Of a stretch of 64,000 nt of DNA, positions 40,401 through 46,815 are shown piece after piece. Each line of letters begins with the position of its first letter. Position 1 is the first letter of the stretch. Below the pieces are notes generated by a model. That model saw only the letters and a list, made by a program, of their open reading frames with translations. It made no database searches and was not told the DNA's origin. The position numbers were made by a program, and so were the translations under genes. This DNA comes from Helicoverpa zea (taxonomy: Eukaryota > Arthropoda > Insecta > Lepidoptera > Noctuidae), in contig NC_061475.1 in assembly GCF_022581195.2 (NCBI RefSeq), forward strand, positions 8,122,001-8,186,000, in the 5' to 3' direction.

Positions 40401-43400
40401 TTGCAGCTGTCAGCCAAAAAATCACTAGTACACTGCGGTTTCTTTATCGCTTCAAAAACTTGCTCCCGTTCCATGTAAAAGCAATGCTTATGCAAACCTT
40501 AATCTTTCCTATAATCGACTATGGTGATGTTTGCTACTATGACCTGAATGCAGATCTGCTCAATAAACTCGACCGGCTTCTCAACAATTGCATTCGATTC
40601 GTTTTTAATCTTCGCAAGTACGATCATGTGTCAGCGTATCGAGCGCAACTTAAATGGCTACCGATAAGACAACGACGTGTGATGAGGGCATTAACTACTC
40701 TTTTTTCTATACTTTATACCCCGTCTTCACCTTCCTATTTAACCTCTCACTTTCAGTATGTGTGTTCTCAGCATAACAAAAATCTCCGCTCCTCTAATAA
40801 TCGTCTTCTTCACTGCCCTGCTCACCGTTCAGACATTATTCACTCTTCCTTCTTTGTGAAATCTATTCTTCTCTGGAATGAGCTACCTCTGGAGGTCAGG
40901 ATGGTAAATAGTCGACACACTTTTAAAATGAAACTGCGAAATCACATCCATGGCAAGTTGGCCGAATCATTACAGTAGTTCATTTTTCTTACCATCTTCT
41001 CCTACATTCTCCTGGATACAGTTGTACATATATATAGTTATATATATATATATTATATTTATATATGCATAAATATATATTTTTATTATCTTCCACTGAT
41101 GCTCAAATTGTGTTGCACCTACCACTTCTATTTCACCACCACCCTAAGGTAGACTGGCAGAGAACGCCTAAGGCGTTAAGTCCGCCGTTGTACAATGTGC
41201 AAAAAGTATTTTAAATAAAATAAAATAAAAAAAAATTAACAGAGAACAGCTGTCTACAATAACACAAACTTAAACAAAACTTTTCAAGGTTAACACAGTA
41301 TTACATCATTTAGCTTTTTATATGTAAACCGGTTAGTTATTAAGCTGACTTCCTCGTGAGTCTAGTTATTTTAATCGCGACTGCTATGCATGAGGTCTCG
41401 GGTTCGATTCCCGGGTCTTGCCTAAATCGCTTCGTACCGTTACCCAGAGTGTGGAAAACGGTAGTGATACACCGTTACAACGGAACGTATGTAAATGTCG
41501 GTCTTGTCTCTTTCCAGTCATGTCAGATTGCCGTCCCATTGGGCTCGAGAGTGAAGGAATAGTGAGTGCACCTGTGTCTGCGCAAATGCTCGTACACTAT
41601 AATAAGCTAGCTGATCTCCTTAGAAAGCCTCTATTAGTAAATAAGTTTATGATGATAGATGTCTGTTTTGATTTGGTACTTACATGGCACGCGCAACTTT
41701 TTTTTTTTTTTTTTTTCCGACGTCAAAAATCATCAAATGACCCCTCCCGCTGTGGGTTAGCAGCGGTGAGGGAGTGTCAGACTCTTACTGACTAAAAACC
41801 GTCGTGTTCCGTCATAGGCCTTTTATGTACCAGGGCCGCGGTATCTCTTTCGAACAACCCGCAGCCCCGGCAGGCCTTGGCCCTGCTGGGCCCCGCTGGG
41901 GTTGCTGACATCTCTTTGAGGAGCGCGTGGAACAACGCGCGCCGTCGACACGGGTCTGTCGTCTAAGTAGACAGAGGGACGATGAGCCACCCGAACTCAC
42001 CGCCCACAGACCCACGCCTACGGTGGCCGGGAGTCATCTCGCGACACCCGGCGCCCATGGTGTCTACCTGGTCCAGCGCGGCGGCCGGGATGAGAGGTGC
42101 GAACTCTCTGGCGTTCCACCTCCTCCTTCTCGAGCATGACCGCTTCGCAGAAGGAGGCGACGGCATCCCATTCCCTCTCGCCCCGGACCATGGCCTGAAC
42201 CAGGGCCGGACGCGAGAGGTCGCCGCCGCCCAAAGCCTCGACGAGGACCCGGCGGTGCCCTTCCCATGCGGGGCACACCTGGACTGTGTGGTCCACCGTG
42301 TCCTCGGGGCTGTCCGCACAATGGTGACACCCGGGCGCCTCCTCACGACCGATTCGGTGCAGGTACCTCCCGAAACAACCGTGTCCGGTGAGGACCTGCG
42401 TCATGCGGTACGTGAGGGCGCCGTGACTCCTCCCGAGCCACTCCTCAAAGAGGGGACTTACCGCCATGATGGTGGCGTGCCCTTGGCACGCGCAACTATT
42501 ACCGAGTTTCTTTAACGGACCGATTATGAAACTGTCTCGGTGAACTTGACCCTAAGCCGATTACAATGGCTTATTGACAGAAAAAATATTTTATAAAATA
42601 TGTAAATTCAGAGTAATACATAAATATATTGTGTGATTACTGTCACTTAGGTAAACATTGTGTTTCGTCATAATACATATTATATAGGTACCTCCAGTAA
42701 ATATTGTAAAATATAGCTCAAGGCAAAAGATTTTTTATTAGGAAATGTTTTAGTACACAATTGAGAGGATTAATCATCATTAGAAGATAGTGTACACTAT
42801 CTGTTTTACTCGCGTCCGATAAAATTAATATAGGTATAACCTATCATACCCGGGGATAGACCAGCTTTCCAACAGTGTATTTTTTTAAATCGGATCTGTA
42901 GTTTTGTAGCCGTTACCCTAACGGTAAAACAGTATCTTTATATTACATGTTTTGATTACAAACCAACGAAAATTAGTTATGGAATGTACAGAAGTAAATT
43001 AAAAACTATATGCAACCAATGGAATCTAGCTTAACTGTGCTCTTAAGTAGCAAGAAATGCCTAGTGCTAGTTGTTCCATTTCTAGAATTTCTTAGCACTA
43101 ACAGGTATTTTCGTAACAAGCGTCCAGTTACCTTAACTTACTAGTACATTCGCCGACGAAGTATTTTTAGTATTTTTAAGTGTTGTAAGAAGTACTCTTT
43201 AAATTTAACATTTTTGTGTATTTTAACTGAAATAAACGATTATAAAAATACACCCAGTATTTTTTTATATTCATATCTTGCATCTCAATCGGTTTTGCCT
43301 TTTGGGCTAAATCATTTTTGACGACCACTCTTAAGAGATTATGCTAAACGCCTGTCAATAGATAGGCCCTAGAGCTATTATATCGTTTTTAATGTATGCA

Positions 43401-45565
43401 TGTTTAAATATATAAGTCTCGAAAATCATAGGAAGTGTTTAGTTCACTCCTTTAGCCGCAGCGCAGTTATGTTACGATTATGTTAAAGGCTTTTTGCATC
43501 GACTGTACCTACGGATTTCTGCACAAGTTGCATTTAAAATATATTAGATTTTCAGCTTTTTGTGGTCATTACAGAAATTGAGAAACTAATATGAAATAAT
43601 TTTGTTAATCGGTTTAATAGTTTTACAACGCAGCATTATCTTGAAAACTAAATGATTGAATCTAAGTAAATGTATTTAAGATTTAAGGCCTGTAGTTTAA
43701 GCCTCTTATCTCATTATATTACCGCAGTTTTTAACTGCCCCTTTTGGTCACAGTGACTGTGGTTTCAAGCGCAACTACCGTGTAGCGGATCCCAGGTTTG
43801 ATTCCTGGGCGAAACATCACAGATAGTTTAAATTTGAAATCAAAACAATTAAAGTTTTTTTTTTTTTTAATTCAAGTACCTAAATAAAGTCTAAGTTCAA
43901 GACAAAGAAATAATACCTCATCATCCTCATCCTCCGAGCCTTTTTTCCCAACTATGTTGGAGTCGGTTTCCAGTCTGACTGGATGTAGCTGAGTACCAGC
44001 GCTTTACAAGGAGCGATTGCCTATCTGACCTCCTCAACCCAGTTACCCGGGCATCCCAATACCCCTTGGTTAGAAAGAAATAATATCTCAAATGTTATGC
44101 AAAAGCATATCAATATCAATTTGCAACTGCACATTGTGCACGCAATGTACCTTCATGCGTGCGCGCATACCTCACTATTTTCTTGCAATATCCTTTACTT
44201 AATCAAAATGCAATAGGTATTAAGTGTTTGTATTTCCGCTAATTATTGTACGTAGGTGGATTATTATTATCGACTTTCTTGAAATATTCTGAGGTTTAAA
44301 GTAGGAATTCTATTTATGTTTAATTAAAATTATATGGAAAACTGTCATGAATGAGTAATGGGTTCGATTTTATTAAGGTAAGTATATATATTTCTAAAAG
44401 CAATTGTTGACTGTGTGTTGCCTTAATTTAAATAATCTTTAACATAGTAAAATTATCATTTAAAAAATGTAAAATATAAATTATAGAAAGGTGTCGTAAT
44501 AGGTACGTCAGAAAGGTTGAAGCATCATAATGCTGAAAAATTATAAATCTCGTCATGTCTATCATCTGCACAGCCTTTTCCCAACTATGTTGGGATCGGG
44601 TTCCAGTCTAACCAGATTCGACTGAGTACCAGTGTACAAGGAGCGACTGCCTATCCTCCTCAGCCCAGTTACTTGGAAAACCCAATAGCCGTTGGTAAGA
44701 CTGATTGTCAGAATTACAGGCTCCTGAATACGCGTAACGACTGCTAATGATGCTCAAATTATAATATCTATACTTTCAATAAACCAAGTACGTACAAAGT
44801 CCAAATGAAGGTACGAAGTCCAAAACCTGAAGCAATTTTTACAACTAGGTCACTCATTGGACGTAGACAAAAAAGGCTTAAGACTATTTCTTTTGTCATT
44901 GCCAACTTTAAAAATAATATAAAAAAAGTTGACGGCTAGTTGCAAAGTGCATTGGTCAATAGTTTTTGGTCAGCATCGAGAATAATGCAACATTGTTATA
45001 ATTACGTATCTTCATTTTAAAAGTGTGTTTAAGAAAGTAAATAAACAAGACTAAGATGTTCAACTAGCATTACAAAAATAGACAGTTCTATTGTGGATAT
45101 TACTAAAAATACTACAAAGTAGAAATTAAAGGTTTATTAAATAAGGATTTTGACTTTTTTGCAGAAAGTTTGTAGTAGAGAGGGATAGAGTTTTTCTGCA
45201 TAAAAACAAATGTTTTGCCATGAAAATAAAGAAAAAGTACTATCACACGGTTTGTCAAAAAATTTCAGCAAAAAATGTTGACATTATTGATACTTCCGTA
45301 CTAATTTGTTTAAGATTTTCAAAAGCCTGTACCAAAATAATAAAAAAGTCATAAAAAAAAAATACCATTTCCTAAATCCAAACCAAAAACATCCCCTAAA
45401 AATCCTTCAAATTAAAAAAAAAACTTCTAATCTTCTCCGCATTTTCAAACACGACAATACCTAAAAATATATTCCTATTTAGTATGAGAATATCAAAAAC
45501 TCACCATTTTCAGTAAGATTTTGTCCATTAACAGCAATAGCACAAAACACTAAGAACCACCACAT
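10440..45565 (-). CDS. NRF-6-like / acyltransferase-3 family membrane protein, 13 exons
   Basis: The exons, in coding order, are 45505-45565, 31740-31894, 29633-29803, 26235-26391, 25883-25985, 24328-24415, 19029-19195, 18173-18358, 13021-13200, 12344-12494, 11719-11899, 11057-11199 and 10440-10652. They total 1956 nt, giving 651 residues plus stop. Every junction has GT/AG and the phases agree throughout (1,0,0,1,2,0,2,2,2,0,1,0). Residues 1-14 form a signal peptide. Next comes a Cys-containing N-terminal region (to about 150) of the NRF type, then about ten hydrophobic segments beginning at 153-174. Family landmarks are GLR..TM...LGLHS near 215-226, VQIFFVMGGFLMAY near 265, WYLGTDTQLFL near 363, GYHLGVLTAY near 448, and PLGRMSYCAMLLH ending at His559. 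The C-terminus is lysine-rich and polar. Drosophila and worm relatives (nrf-6, drop-dead group) act in gut or cuticle epithelia. An acyl-transfer role is family inference and the substrate is unknown. The start is the only ATG preceding a signal peptide in exon 1. Confidence 0.93.
12869..12990 (+). repeat. 5' fragment of a short Helitron
   Basis: tctaatattataaagctgaa ... ctcaggaactactagtccga, without the CTAG end. Confidence 0.5.
13273..13467 (-). mobile_element. Short non-autonomous Helitron
   Basis: On the minus strand it starts TCTATACTAATATTATAAAG and ends GCTGGCACGAGCTAG, after GCGGGTGAAACCGC. The flanks are A and T. It lies in intron 8 of the NRF-6 gene. Confidence 0.75.
14552..14800 (-). 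mobile_element. RTE-type LINE C-terminal fragment
   Basis: The minus-strand ORF (60 codons, 14612-14794) encodes RRDD.HATKCVLSMNVDGW followed by RGRGRPKKRWRDCLKDDM, the conserved end of RTE-clade proteins. The 3' UTR end GGGAACAGGGCAGGAAGAAG follows. Confidence 0.8.
15719..15898. mobile_element. TTAA-flanked MITE
   Basis: TTAA lies at 15715-15718 and 15899-15902. The ends GGATGCATCTACATAGTGC and AGCTACATGCAGCC are inverted, and TTGCGCATGTT occurs on both arms. The TTAA target is that of piggyBac-like elements. Confidence 0.7.
16805..17190 (+). repeat. SCGGCCGAC-type MITE interrupted by a LINE fragment
   Basis: The left end CTGCAGACTAAATAGTCGGC and right end ATCGGCCGACTAAAAGTTTA match 2503-2985. 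The insert at about 16890-16990 is the inverse of part of 1853-2035. Confidence 0.55.
18490..18556 (+). repeat. LINE 3' terminus with GAT repeat
   Basis: ggatgcgagctgcccaagac ... tagtatgatgatgatgat ends in a GAT run typical of RTE-type tails. Confidence 0.45.
18683..18868 (+). mobile_element. Short non-autonomous Helitron
   Basis: 5' TCCTACTTATATTATAAATG, 3' hairpin GCGGGCGAAGCCGC, end GGTGGAAGCTAG. It is inserted between A (18682) and T (18869). Confidence 0.75.
19772..20041 (-). mobile_element. tRNA-derived SINE, same head with a different tail
   Basis: From the tRNA head through the TGGTGTCTAAGAT..CTTAGAAAGTACA body it matches the 20225 copy. The 3' half is unrelated to that copy's tail: it carries the ATGCGGGTTGGTGAT / CCTCCTCTCACACAGAG segment also seen at 9410-9495. 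Confidence 0.82.
20225..20613 (-). mobile_element. Full-length tRNA-derived SINE with 17-bp TSD
   Basis: On the minus strand the head reads AGTCGTGGTGGCCTAGTGGG (A-box TGGCCTAGTGG) and then GGTTCGATCCC (B-box). A body and a tail (GGAAGCCGACCCCAACATG) end in GATGATGATG. Both flanks carry TTTTATTATTAAGTGTG (20208-20224 and 20614-20630). It is the reference copy for the many tail fragments in the window. Confidence 0.93.
21386..21550 (+). mobile_element. R1-family 3' UTR copy inserted into an older inverted copy
   Basis: Reads + from CTGCCGGGGCTGCGG to an A-run. Flanking 15-nt repeats (aagcctatgtaYcag) at 21371-21385 and 21551-21565 differ at one base. The right flank continues (21551-21612) as a minus-strand copy of the same family. 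Confidence 0.8.
21551..21612 (-). mobile_element. Older R1-family 3' UTR fragment (insertion target)
   Basis: Matches the TATGTACCAGGGCCGCGG...CGCAGCCCCGGC part of the family in inverse orientation to its insert. Confidence 0.7.
21700..21862 (+). repeat. SINE tail fragment
   Basis: Runs from cgttacgggtagtcagaagc to gggaaaaggctaggctgatg. Confidence 0.75.
22880..23015 (-). repeat. SINE tail fragment
   Basis: catcctccgagccttcttcc through accccctcaacccagttacc. Confidence 0.75.
23871..24095. mobile_element. Foldback MITE
   Basis: Arms of about 60 nt: CTATAGTTATCGGCTCGAAT at the left is mirrored by ATTCGTGCCGATAACTATAG at the right, both reaching CTGCGCAGAAGTGATTTATT. Confidence 0.8.
27065..27117 (+). 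repeat. SINE tail 3' end
   Basis: gatgggagccgaccccaata ... ggctaggcagatgatga only. Confidence 0.65.
27230..27415 (-). repeat. SINE tail fragment beside the 1.46-kb foldback
   Basis: Well-preserved tail from atcatcctccgagccttttc to cagacttattggcttctgac. It ends at the edge of the element at 27420. Confidence 0.75.
27420..28880. mobile_element. 1.46-kb foldback DNA element with CpG-rich core
   Basis: Terminal arms of about 205 bp (27420-27624 and 28676-28880) are nearly identical in inverse orientation, starting TATATGTYACCGTAAGATTA. The middle holds a CpG-dense, GC-rich tract at about 27895-28125 in otherwise AT-rich DNA. No long transposase-like ORF is present. It lies in intron 3 of the NRF-6 gene. 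Confidence 0.85.
30074..30267 (-). mobile_element. Short non-autonomous Helitron
   Basis: On the minus strand it runs from TCTATGCTTATGTAATGAAAG to TGGCAAGCTAG. It is the same family as 13273-13467 but more diverged, with A/T flanks. Confidence 0.65.
30597..31056 (+). repeat. Dispersed lepidopteran 'GGGTTCCGTACCC' repeat with nested LINE tail
   Basis: Starts tagggttccgtacccaaaga and ends in the region gagtgcgacttgatat / gtacgactagcacttg. A GATGATGATGATG-terminated tail is inserted at about 30898-30962. The transposon class is not known to me. Confidence 0.6.
32085..32220 (-). repeat. Degraded SINE tail fragment
   Basis: Traces such as gttgggaaaaggctat and agctgaataccagtgtttta. Confidence 0.4.
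32539..32640 (+). mobile_element. Degraded R1-family 3' UTR fragment
   Basis: Retains TTTTAGTCAGTAAGAGTCTG and GGGAGGGGTCATTTGATGAT, with deletions in the CTGCTAACCCACAGC region. Confidence 0.7.
33091..33450. mobile_element. Long-arm foldback MITE upstream of SPH-a
   Basis: Left arm AAAAGGTTAAAAACGCTAAA (33091 to about 33205) and right arm TTTAGCGTTTTTAACCTTTT (about 33332-33450) pair over about 115 nt. The loop is about 125 nt. Confidence 0.85.
33712..33745 (+). promoter_or_regulatory. Putative core promoter of SPH-a
   Basis: A TATA-like TAAATAA at 33712 lies 29 nt before an initiator-like ATCCAGT (A at 33741). The same initiator sits 23 nt before the conserved 5' UTR block both here and in the CLIP-1 gene, which supports its assignment as the start site. 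Confidence 0.5.
33758..33803 (+). promoter_or_regulatory. 5' UTR block of SPH-a shared with CLIP-1
   Basis: This stretch around AACATCTCGTTTGACAAGG matches 37563-37608 on the minus strand over about 45 nt with few differences. It is noncoding in both genes, so it shows common descent of the upstream regions. Confidence 0.75.
33820..33831 (+). other. Two-codon-plus-Met upstream ORF before SPH-a
   Basis: ATG AAA TTT TAA lies nine nt before the main ATG. It may be a relic start site or may lower translation of the main frame. Confidence 0.45.
33841..34974 (+). CDS. Clip-domain serine protease homolog, inactive, intronless (SPH-a)
   Basis: A single-exon gene of 377 residues. Residues 1-16 are a signal peptide. 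A clip domain follows with Cys 52, 62, 68, 81, 88 and 89, then a linker and a chymotrypsin-fold domain from about 122 (QFGEFPW replaces the IVGG activation end). His171 (VAAH) and Asp219 (NDIAL) remain. The catalytic serine is Gly315 and the whole GDSGGP motif has decayed to NHGISG. The usual GIVSWG strand is also altered (GITAKG). The protein ends in KGYD..TYTY, a tail shared with the neighbour at 35615. Clip-A type homologs lacking the serine act as haemolymph cofactors of prophenoloxidase activation, and that role here is by analogy. Lepidopteran clip protease genes usually contain introns, so the single exon points to a retrogene origin. AATAAA signals follow at 35046-35051 and 35064-35069. 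It lies in intron 1 of the NRF-6 gene on the opposite strand. Confidence 0.93.
   Translation: MIKLLSFLLLVAAVQSDDLDKLLEEIFDPTSTTDTKSAQNQSETTYIENAPCKLSDGREGRCVPYYRCSSTGNGDLDGNLCSYYIDVCCPEDKTIPKPAKRETQQEGCGWSSPIGVDLPTQGVAQFGEFPWRVVFLKIESLNNEDPESPKISVYAGTGTLIHPSIVLVAAHLILTGKTWRIRAGEWDTQSAKETYPFQERDVASFETHPNYDKDRKLNDIALVFLAKPFDLAPNVQVACLPPKNFHQKDGSRCFGTGWGKELNNGFRRYTTLPKKVELPVIGHDKCKERLGSMSELDSSFMCAGENGTESCSNHGISGLSCPFELQTNRYVEVGITAKGDGCDEESTPVVFVNVSAVREWIDDKVSAKGYDSKTYTY
35046..35069 (+). terminator. Poly(A) signals of SPH-a
   Basis: Two AATAAA hexamers, at 35046-35051 and 35064-35069, lie 72-90 nt after the stop codon. Confidence 0.6.
35482..35520 (+). promoter_or_regulatory. Putative core promoter of SPH-b
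   Basis: GATAAAA near 35482 is followed 31 nt later by ATCCAGTTTG (A at 35515). The CCAGT initiator form recurs at all four clip genes. Confidence 0.4.
35615..36796 (+). CDS. Clip-domain serine protease homolog, inactive, intronless (SPH-b)
   Basis: A single-exon gene of 393 residues. The in-frame ATG at 35594 would add seven polar residues before the signal peptide, so 35615 (taaaATG, followed by MFKILPVLLLCS) is the better start. The clip domain has Cys 44, 54, 60, 83, 90 and 91. A proline-rich linker follows, then a protease-like domain opening at KFGEFPW. His181 (TAAH) and Asp229 (YDIAV) are kept. Gly331 replaces the serine in an otherwise intact GDGGSPL motif, the standard arrangement of PPO-activation cofactor homologs. 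GIVSWGIGC is normal, so the fold is well preserved, in contrast to the gene at 33841. The C-terminal tail is KGYDTRVYTY. A TATA-like GATAAAA near 35482 and CCAGTT with its A at 35515 fit a core promoter at the usual spacing. No convincing poly(A) signal precedes about 37100; AATAAA occurs at 37156-37161. Confidence 0.93.
   Translation: MFKILPVLLLCSRLLEAAMYSPGGMKYPGPSNARQGRNDPAVPCTRKDGQVGECVPYYLCNENINSPSNYHGSIDVIVQGDQCTSSIDTCCLRSERRPPNQPVKPVQPTARTGCGWANPDGVSFININGNNGETKFGEFPWMVAILNRDQDNKNQSGDQQPHAFIGGGSLIHPSVVLTAAHVVKDAKSLVIRAGDWDTQTDKEIYPYQERNVESVRIHEDFVAGNLFYDIAVVFLAEPVQLTPNVGVVCLPTAGIHQEEGNRCIATGWGKDKFGKEGRYAVILKKVDLPVVKHDKCELALRKTRLGELFLLHSSFMCAGGEPDKDSCTGDGGSPLSCPIEYSKDRYVQGGIVSWGIGCGGGGIPGVFVDVSGLRNWIDDKVAGKGYDTRVYTY
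37131..37136 (-). terminator. Poly(A) signal of CLIP-1
   Basis: AATAAA on the minus strand, 83 nt downstream of the stop at 37219. Confidence 0.6.
37219..37521 (-). CDS. Secreted clip-domain-only peptide (CLIP-1)
   Basis: 100 residues in a single exon. The signal peptide (1-15 or 1-16, ending AAVQC) closely matches that of the gene at 33841. A short acidic spacer leads to one complete clip domain with Cys 42, 52, 58, 79, 86 and 87 (CKLADG.EGKCVAYYLC ... MDVCCPKDK). The reading frame stops 13 residues after the last Cys. No protease-domain sequence is visible downstream, and AATAAA on this strand at 37136-37131 lies 83 nt past the stop. It therefore looks like a short transcription unit, not a broken long gene, although it could be a truncated duplicate that is still transcribed. 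Transcription converges on the 35615 gene, with only 422 bp between the two stops. A matching promoter and 5' UTR block ties it to the gene at 33841. Confidence 0.82.
   Translation of the reverse strand: MLKLLTFVLLLAAVQCEDNLNGVIEDVFENGAKQMTVENNSCKLADGSEGKCVAYYLCSSNDGFVSPDDDNDGEKGVPCISYMDVCCPKDKMVSDEASVK
37563..37608 (-). promoter_or_regulatory. 5' UTR block of CLIP-1 shared with SPH-a
   Basis: The inverted counterpart of 33758-33803, containing AACATCTCGTTTTACAAGG (37602 downward) and ending in AAATCCAACA. Confidence 0.75.
37622..37657 (-). promoter_or_regulatory. Putative core promoter of CLIP-1
   Basis: TATATAA on the minus strand (37657-37651) precedes an ATCCAGT initiator with its A at 37625, a spacing of 32 nt. 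The conserved 5' UTR block begins 23 nt further on, exactly as in SPH-a. Confidence 0.55.
38210..38245 (+). promoter_or_regulatory. Putative core promoter of CLIP-2
   Basis: TATAAAG at 38210 lies 30 nt before CCAGTTG (A at 38240). If used, the 5' UTR would be about 277 nt. No direct evidence of transcription is available. Confidence 0.4.
38518..38781 (+). CDS. Secreted clip-domain-only peptide (CLIP-2)
   Basis: 87 residues. An in-frame ATG at 38443 would prepend 25 polar residues before the hydrophobic leader, so the start at 38518 (taaaATGttt, the same context as 35615) is preferred. The signal peptide is about residues 1-18 (MFKLIPIFLLLVIAYSHA). One clip domain follows, with Cys 30, 40, 46, 65, 72 and 73 and the PYYRC signature. 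Fourteen residues then lead to the stop. There is no linker or protease domain, and no protease-like coding sequence follows before the LINE at 39352. The leader resembles that of the 35615 gene (MFK..P..LLL) more than that of CLIP-1, so the two clip-only genes probably arose separately. ATTAAA at 38795-38800 is a weak poly(A) candidate. Function is unknown; a free clip domain could compete for protease or cofactor docking. Confidence 0.78.
   Translation: MFKLIPIFLLLVIAYSHAEDSSADKVVAKCTTYDNKEGACVPYYRCKFNNANVGDGAVDVRDSECPSFLDVCCSPANTVDEAHILDA
38808..38866 (-). repeat. RTE-type LINE 3' terminus
   Basis: The minus strand reads TGCGCCGACCCCAAATAAAA and ends in GATGATGATT. It is the same terminus as 14575-14590 and lies 27 bp after the CLIP-2 stop. 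Confidence 0.65.
39352..41236 (+). mobile_element. 5'-truncated non-LTR retrotransposon (CR1/jockey superfamily), RT ORF 39407-40978
   Basis: The open frame begins in non-coding context near 39377 (in-frame residues precede the first ATG at 39407) and runs to a stop at 40978, giving 523 residues from the ATG. It covers the reverse transcriptase: PISILPFLSKVLE, the A motif LVDFSNAFNTVSHD, the B motif GVPQGGILSPLLFS and the C motif YADD, followed by thumb and C-terminal regions (LWNELPLEVR...F..LR.HI). The endonuclease and any first ORF are missing, as expected of 5' truncation. After the stop come an AT run (41030-41080), a 3' UTR ending GCGTTAAGTCCGCCGTTGTA, and an (AATAA)n tail at 41213-41236. 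The ORF is intact, so the copy is young. It lies in intron 1, antisense to the NRF-6 gene. Clade assignment is tentative; the left boundary is approximate. Confidence 0.85.
41028..41085. repeat. TA microsatellite in the LINE 3' UTR
   Basis: Runs of TATATATATA between the stop of the RT ORF and its conserved 3' end. Confidence 0.7.
41340..41625 (+). mobile_element. tRNA-derived SINE
   Basis: The head contains a B-box GGTTCGATTCCC at 41401-41412 preceded by an A-box-like segment (TGAGTCTAGTTATTTTAATCG). The body follows, ending AGTGAGTGCACCTGTGTCTG. It belongs to a different SINE family from the one at 20225, sharing no tail sequence with it. Boundaries are approximate. Confidence 0.7.
41699..42483 (-). 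mobile_element. 5'-truncated R1-clade LINE with 14-bp target-site duplication
   Basis: A poly(A) tail (poly-T on +, 41699-41716), then the R1-family 3' UTR (to about 41880), then the C-terminus of the retrotransposon ORF (about 42018-42480). The peptide shows the R1/TRAS-type CCHC-like tail (C..C....ED..H.V..C..W) and FCEAVMLEKEE. The direct repeat TGGCACGCGCAACT flanks the copy at 41685-41698 and 42484-42497. The coding part is strikingly GC-rich next to its AT-rich surroundings. The element sits in intron 1 of the NRF-6 gene, in the same orientation as that gene. Confidence 0.88.
43741..43815 (+). repeat. tRNA-like SINE remnant
   Basis: A B-box-like GGTTTGATTCCTGGG follows tagcggatccca. 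The rest is too degraded to fold as a tRNA. Confidence 0.4.
43918..44075 (-). repeat. SINE tail fragment
   Basis: From catcatcctcatcctccgag to gcatcccaataccccttggt. Confidence 0.75.
44560..44755 (-). repeat. SINE tail fragment
   Basis: From cagccttttcccaactatgt through gaatacgcgtaacgactgct. Confidence 0.7.
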
Positions 45566-45676
45566 TGCTGCTATGCACTTAGTTCAACTGTCGCGTCCAC
45601 TGCGCGCGCGCACCGTCCCTAATATTTTCGTAACCACTCTTAGGAAGGGGCTGAGCGTAAATTCCAATGATTCTTT

Positions 45677-45965
45677 TAGGATTCCGTACCGAAAGGTAAT
45701 AAATAGGACCCTATTATTATGAATTTGATGTAGGTACGTTTGTCTGTCACATTACCTAATGTTATGAACCGTGATAGTTGAAAAGTTAGGATTTTTCACT
45801 GAAAACTACAATTTTACAATACTATAAACAATATTACAGATACTTAATTCTAGTTTTCAGTTATCGTGGGGGGACCCCCCGTACAACAAACATGATTGTT
45901 TTACCATTTTAGAGGCTATACAGAACCCTTCGAGCGCAAATTCAACGCGAACTTGGTTGGTTTTT
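45677..45965 (+). repeat. Dispersed lepidopteran 'GGATTCCGTACCG' repeat upstream of NRF-6 exon 1
   Basis: taggattccgtaccgaaagg ... cagaacccttcgagcgcaaa ... gcgaacttggttggttttt. It begins 112 bp upstream of the start codon. Confidence 0.65.
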
Positions 45966-46149
45966 ATGAAATAGCTATTCCCCTCGATATAAAGCGAACA
46001 TACAAACTTTTCAACATTATGTATTTCATGGCTTAAGTGCATAAATAATGAATTGGCTTATTCATTGTGAAAAGCTGGTTTTCGGCCCAAGGTAATGAGG
46101 TGAATTTTAGTAAATGCCAGCTCATGTCCTAATATCTACGCCTAATGTA

Positions 46150-46235
46150 ATCATTTGCCTAACCTTTTCCCAACTGGGTTGGCAGTAAGACTGGTTGTCA
46201 GACTTTCTTGCCTTGTGACTACCCTTAACGACTGC
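46150..46235 (-). repeat. SINE tail fragment with internal deletion
   Basis: ttttcccaactgggttggca is joined directly to ctggttgtcagactttcttg. Confidence 0.55.
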
Positions 46236-46754
46236 TGATGCCAAAGATATTAATATGTATCTTTGCATAATTTTGACTTTTCGAGTAGCTTTAAATTGTT
46301 TTTCGACAATTATTTTTCAGACTGCTCAGTTACATCTAGTTTTCTGATTAATGCTAATATTAAAAGCCAAAGAGTTAGAAGCTTTTTTTAAGTACCACAA
46401 GTGAAACCTTGTGCAGAAGTCTTCCAGTTTAAATAGTAGTAGGTATATCTGCTTATTTTATCTTTATTTAACAATTCTTTAAAAATAATAAACACATAAT
46501 GTGTTCATTATTTTTAGTAAGTTTCGGAAAATACGGTTTAAATAAAAAATAAGACTTAACTGTGAATTAAAATGGGGCTGATAAGATTTTACTTTTGAAT
46601 ATTTTATGCTATGAAAATAATGAATTACGTAAATACTTAGGTAATTAAATGTGATTAACCCTTTTTGGCCAAATGACTCAAATAAAACGTTTATTTTTTG
46701 GTTAAAATAGGTGGATCTACAATTTCAAATTAATAATTTTACATAGTCGAGTTT

Positions 46755-46815
46755 ATACTGTCATCGTCATCATCCTCCTGTCCTTATCAATTTTATTATT
46801 TGGGGTAATTTATAA
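46755..46815 (-). repeat. RTE-type LINE 3' terminus, degraded
   Basis: catcgtcatcatcctcctgt and atttggggta retain the terminus. Confidence 0.45.

Larger units (their letters stand above)
31895..45504 (-). other. First intron of the NRF-6 gene, host of nested genes
   Basis: 13,610 bp with the donor at 45504 and the acceptor CAACAG at 31895-31900. It contains the four clip genes at 33.8-38.8 kb and the LINE/SINE block at 39.3-42.5 kb. 42498-45504 holds only SINE pieces and AT-rich DNA. 35350-35480 carries a poly-T run and an unclassified repeat-like stretch. Confidence 0.85.

Noticed and set aside
41395..41420. Possible functional tRNA gene
   Set aside because: A B-box is present but no full cloverleaf or acceptor stem; the sequence continues as a SINE body.
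41927..42515. 177- and 70-codon plus-strand ORFs
   Set aside because: They are antisense shadows of the R1-type coding fragment on the minus strand.
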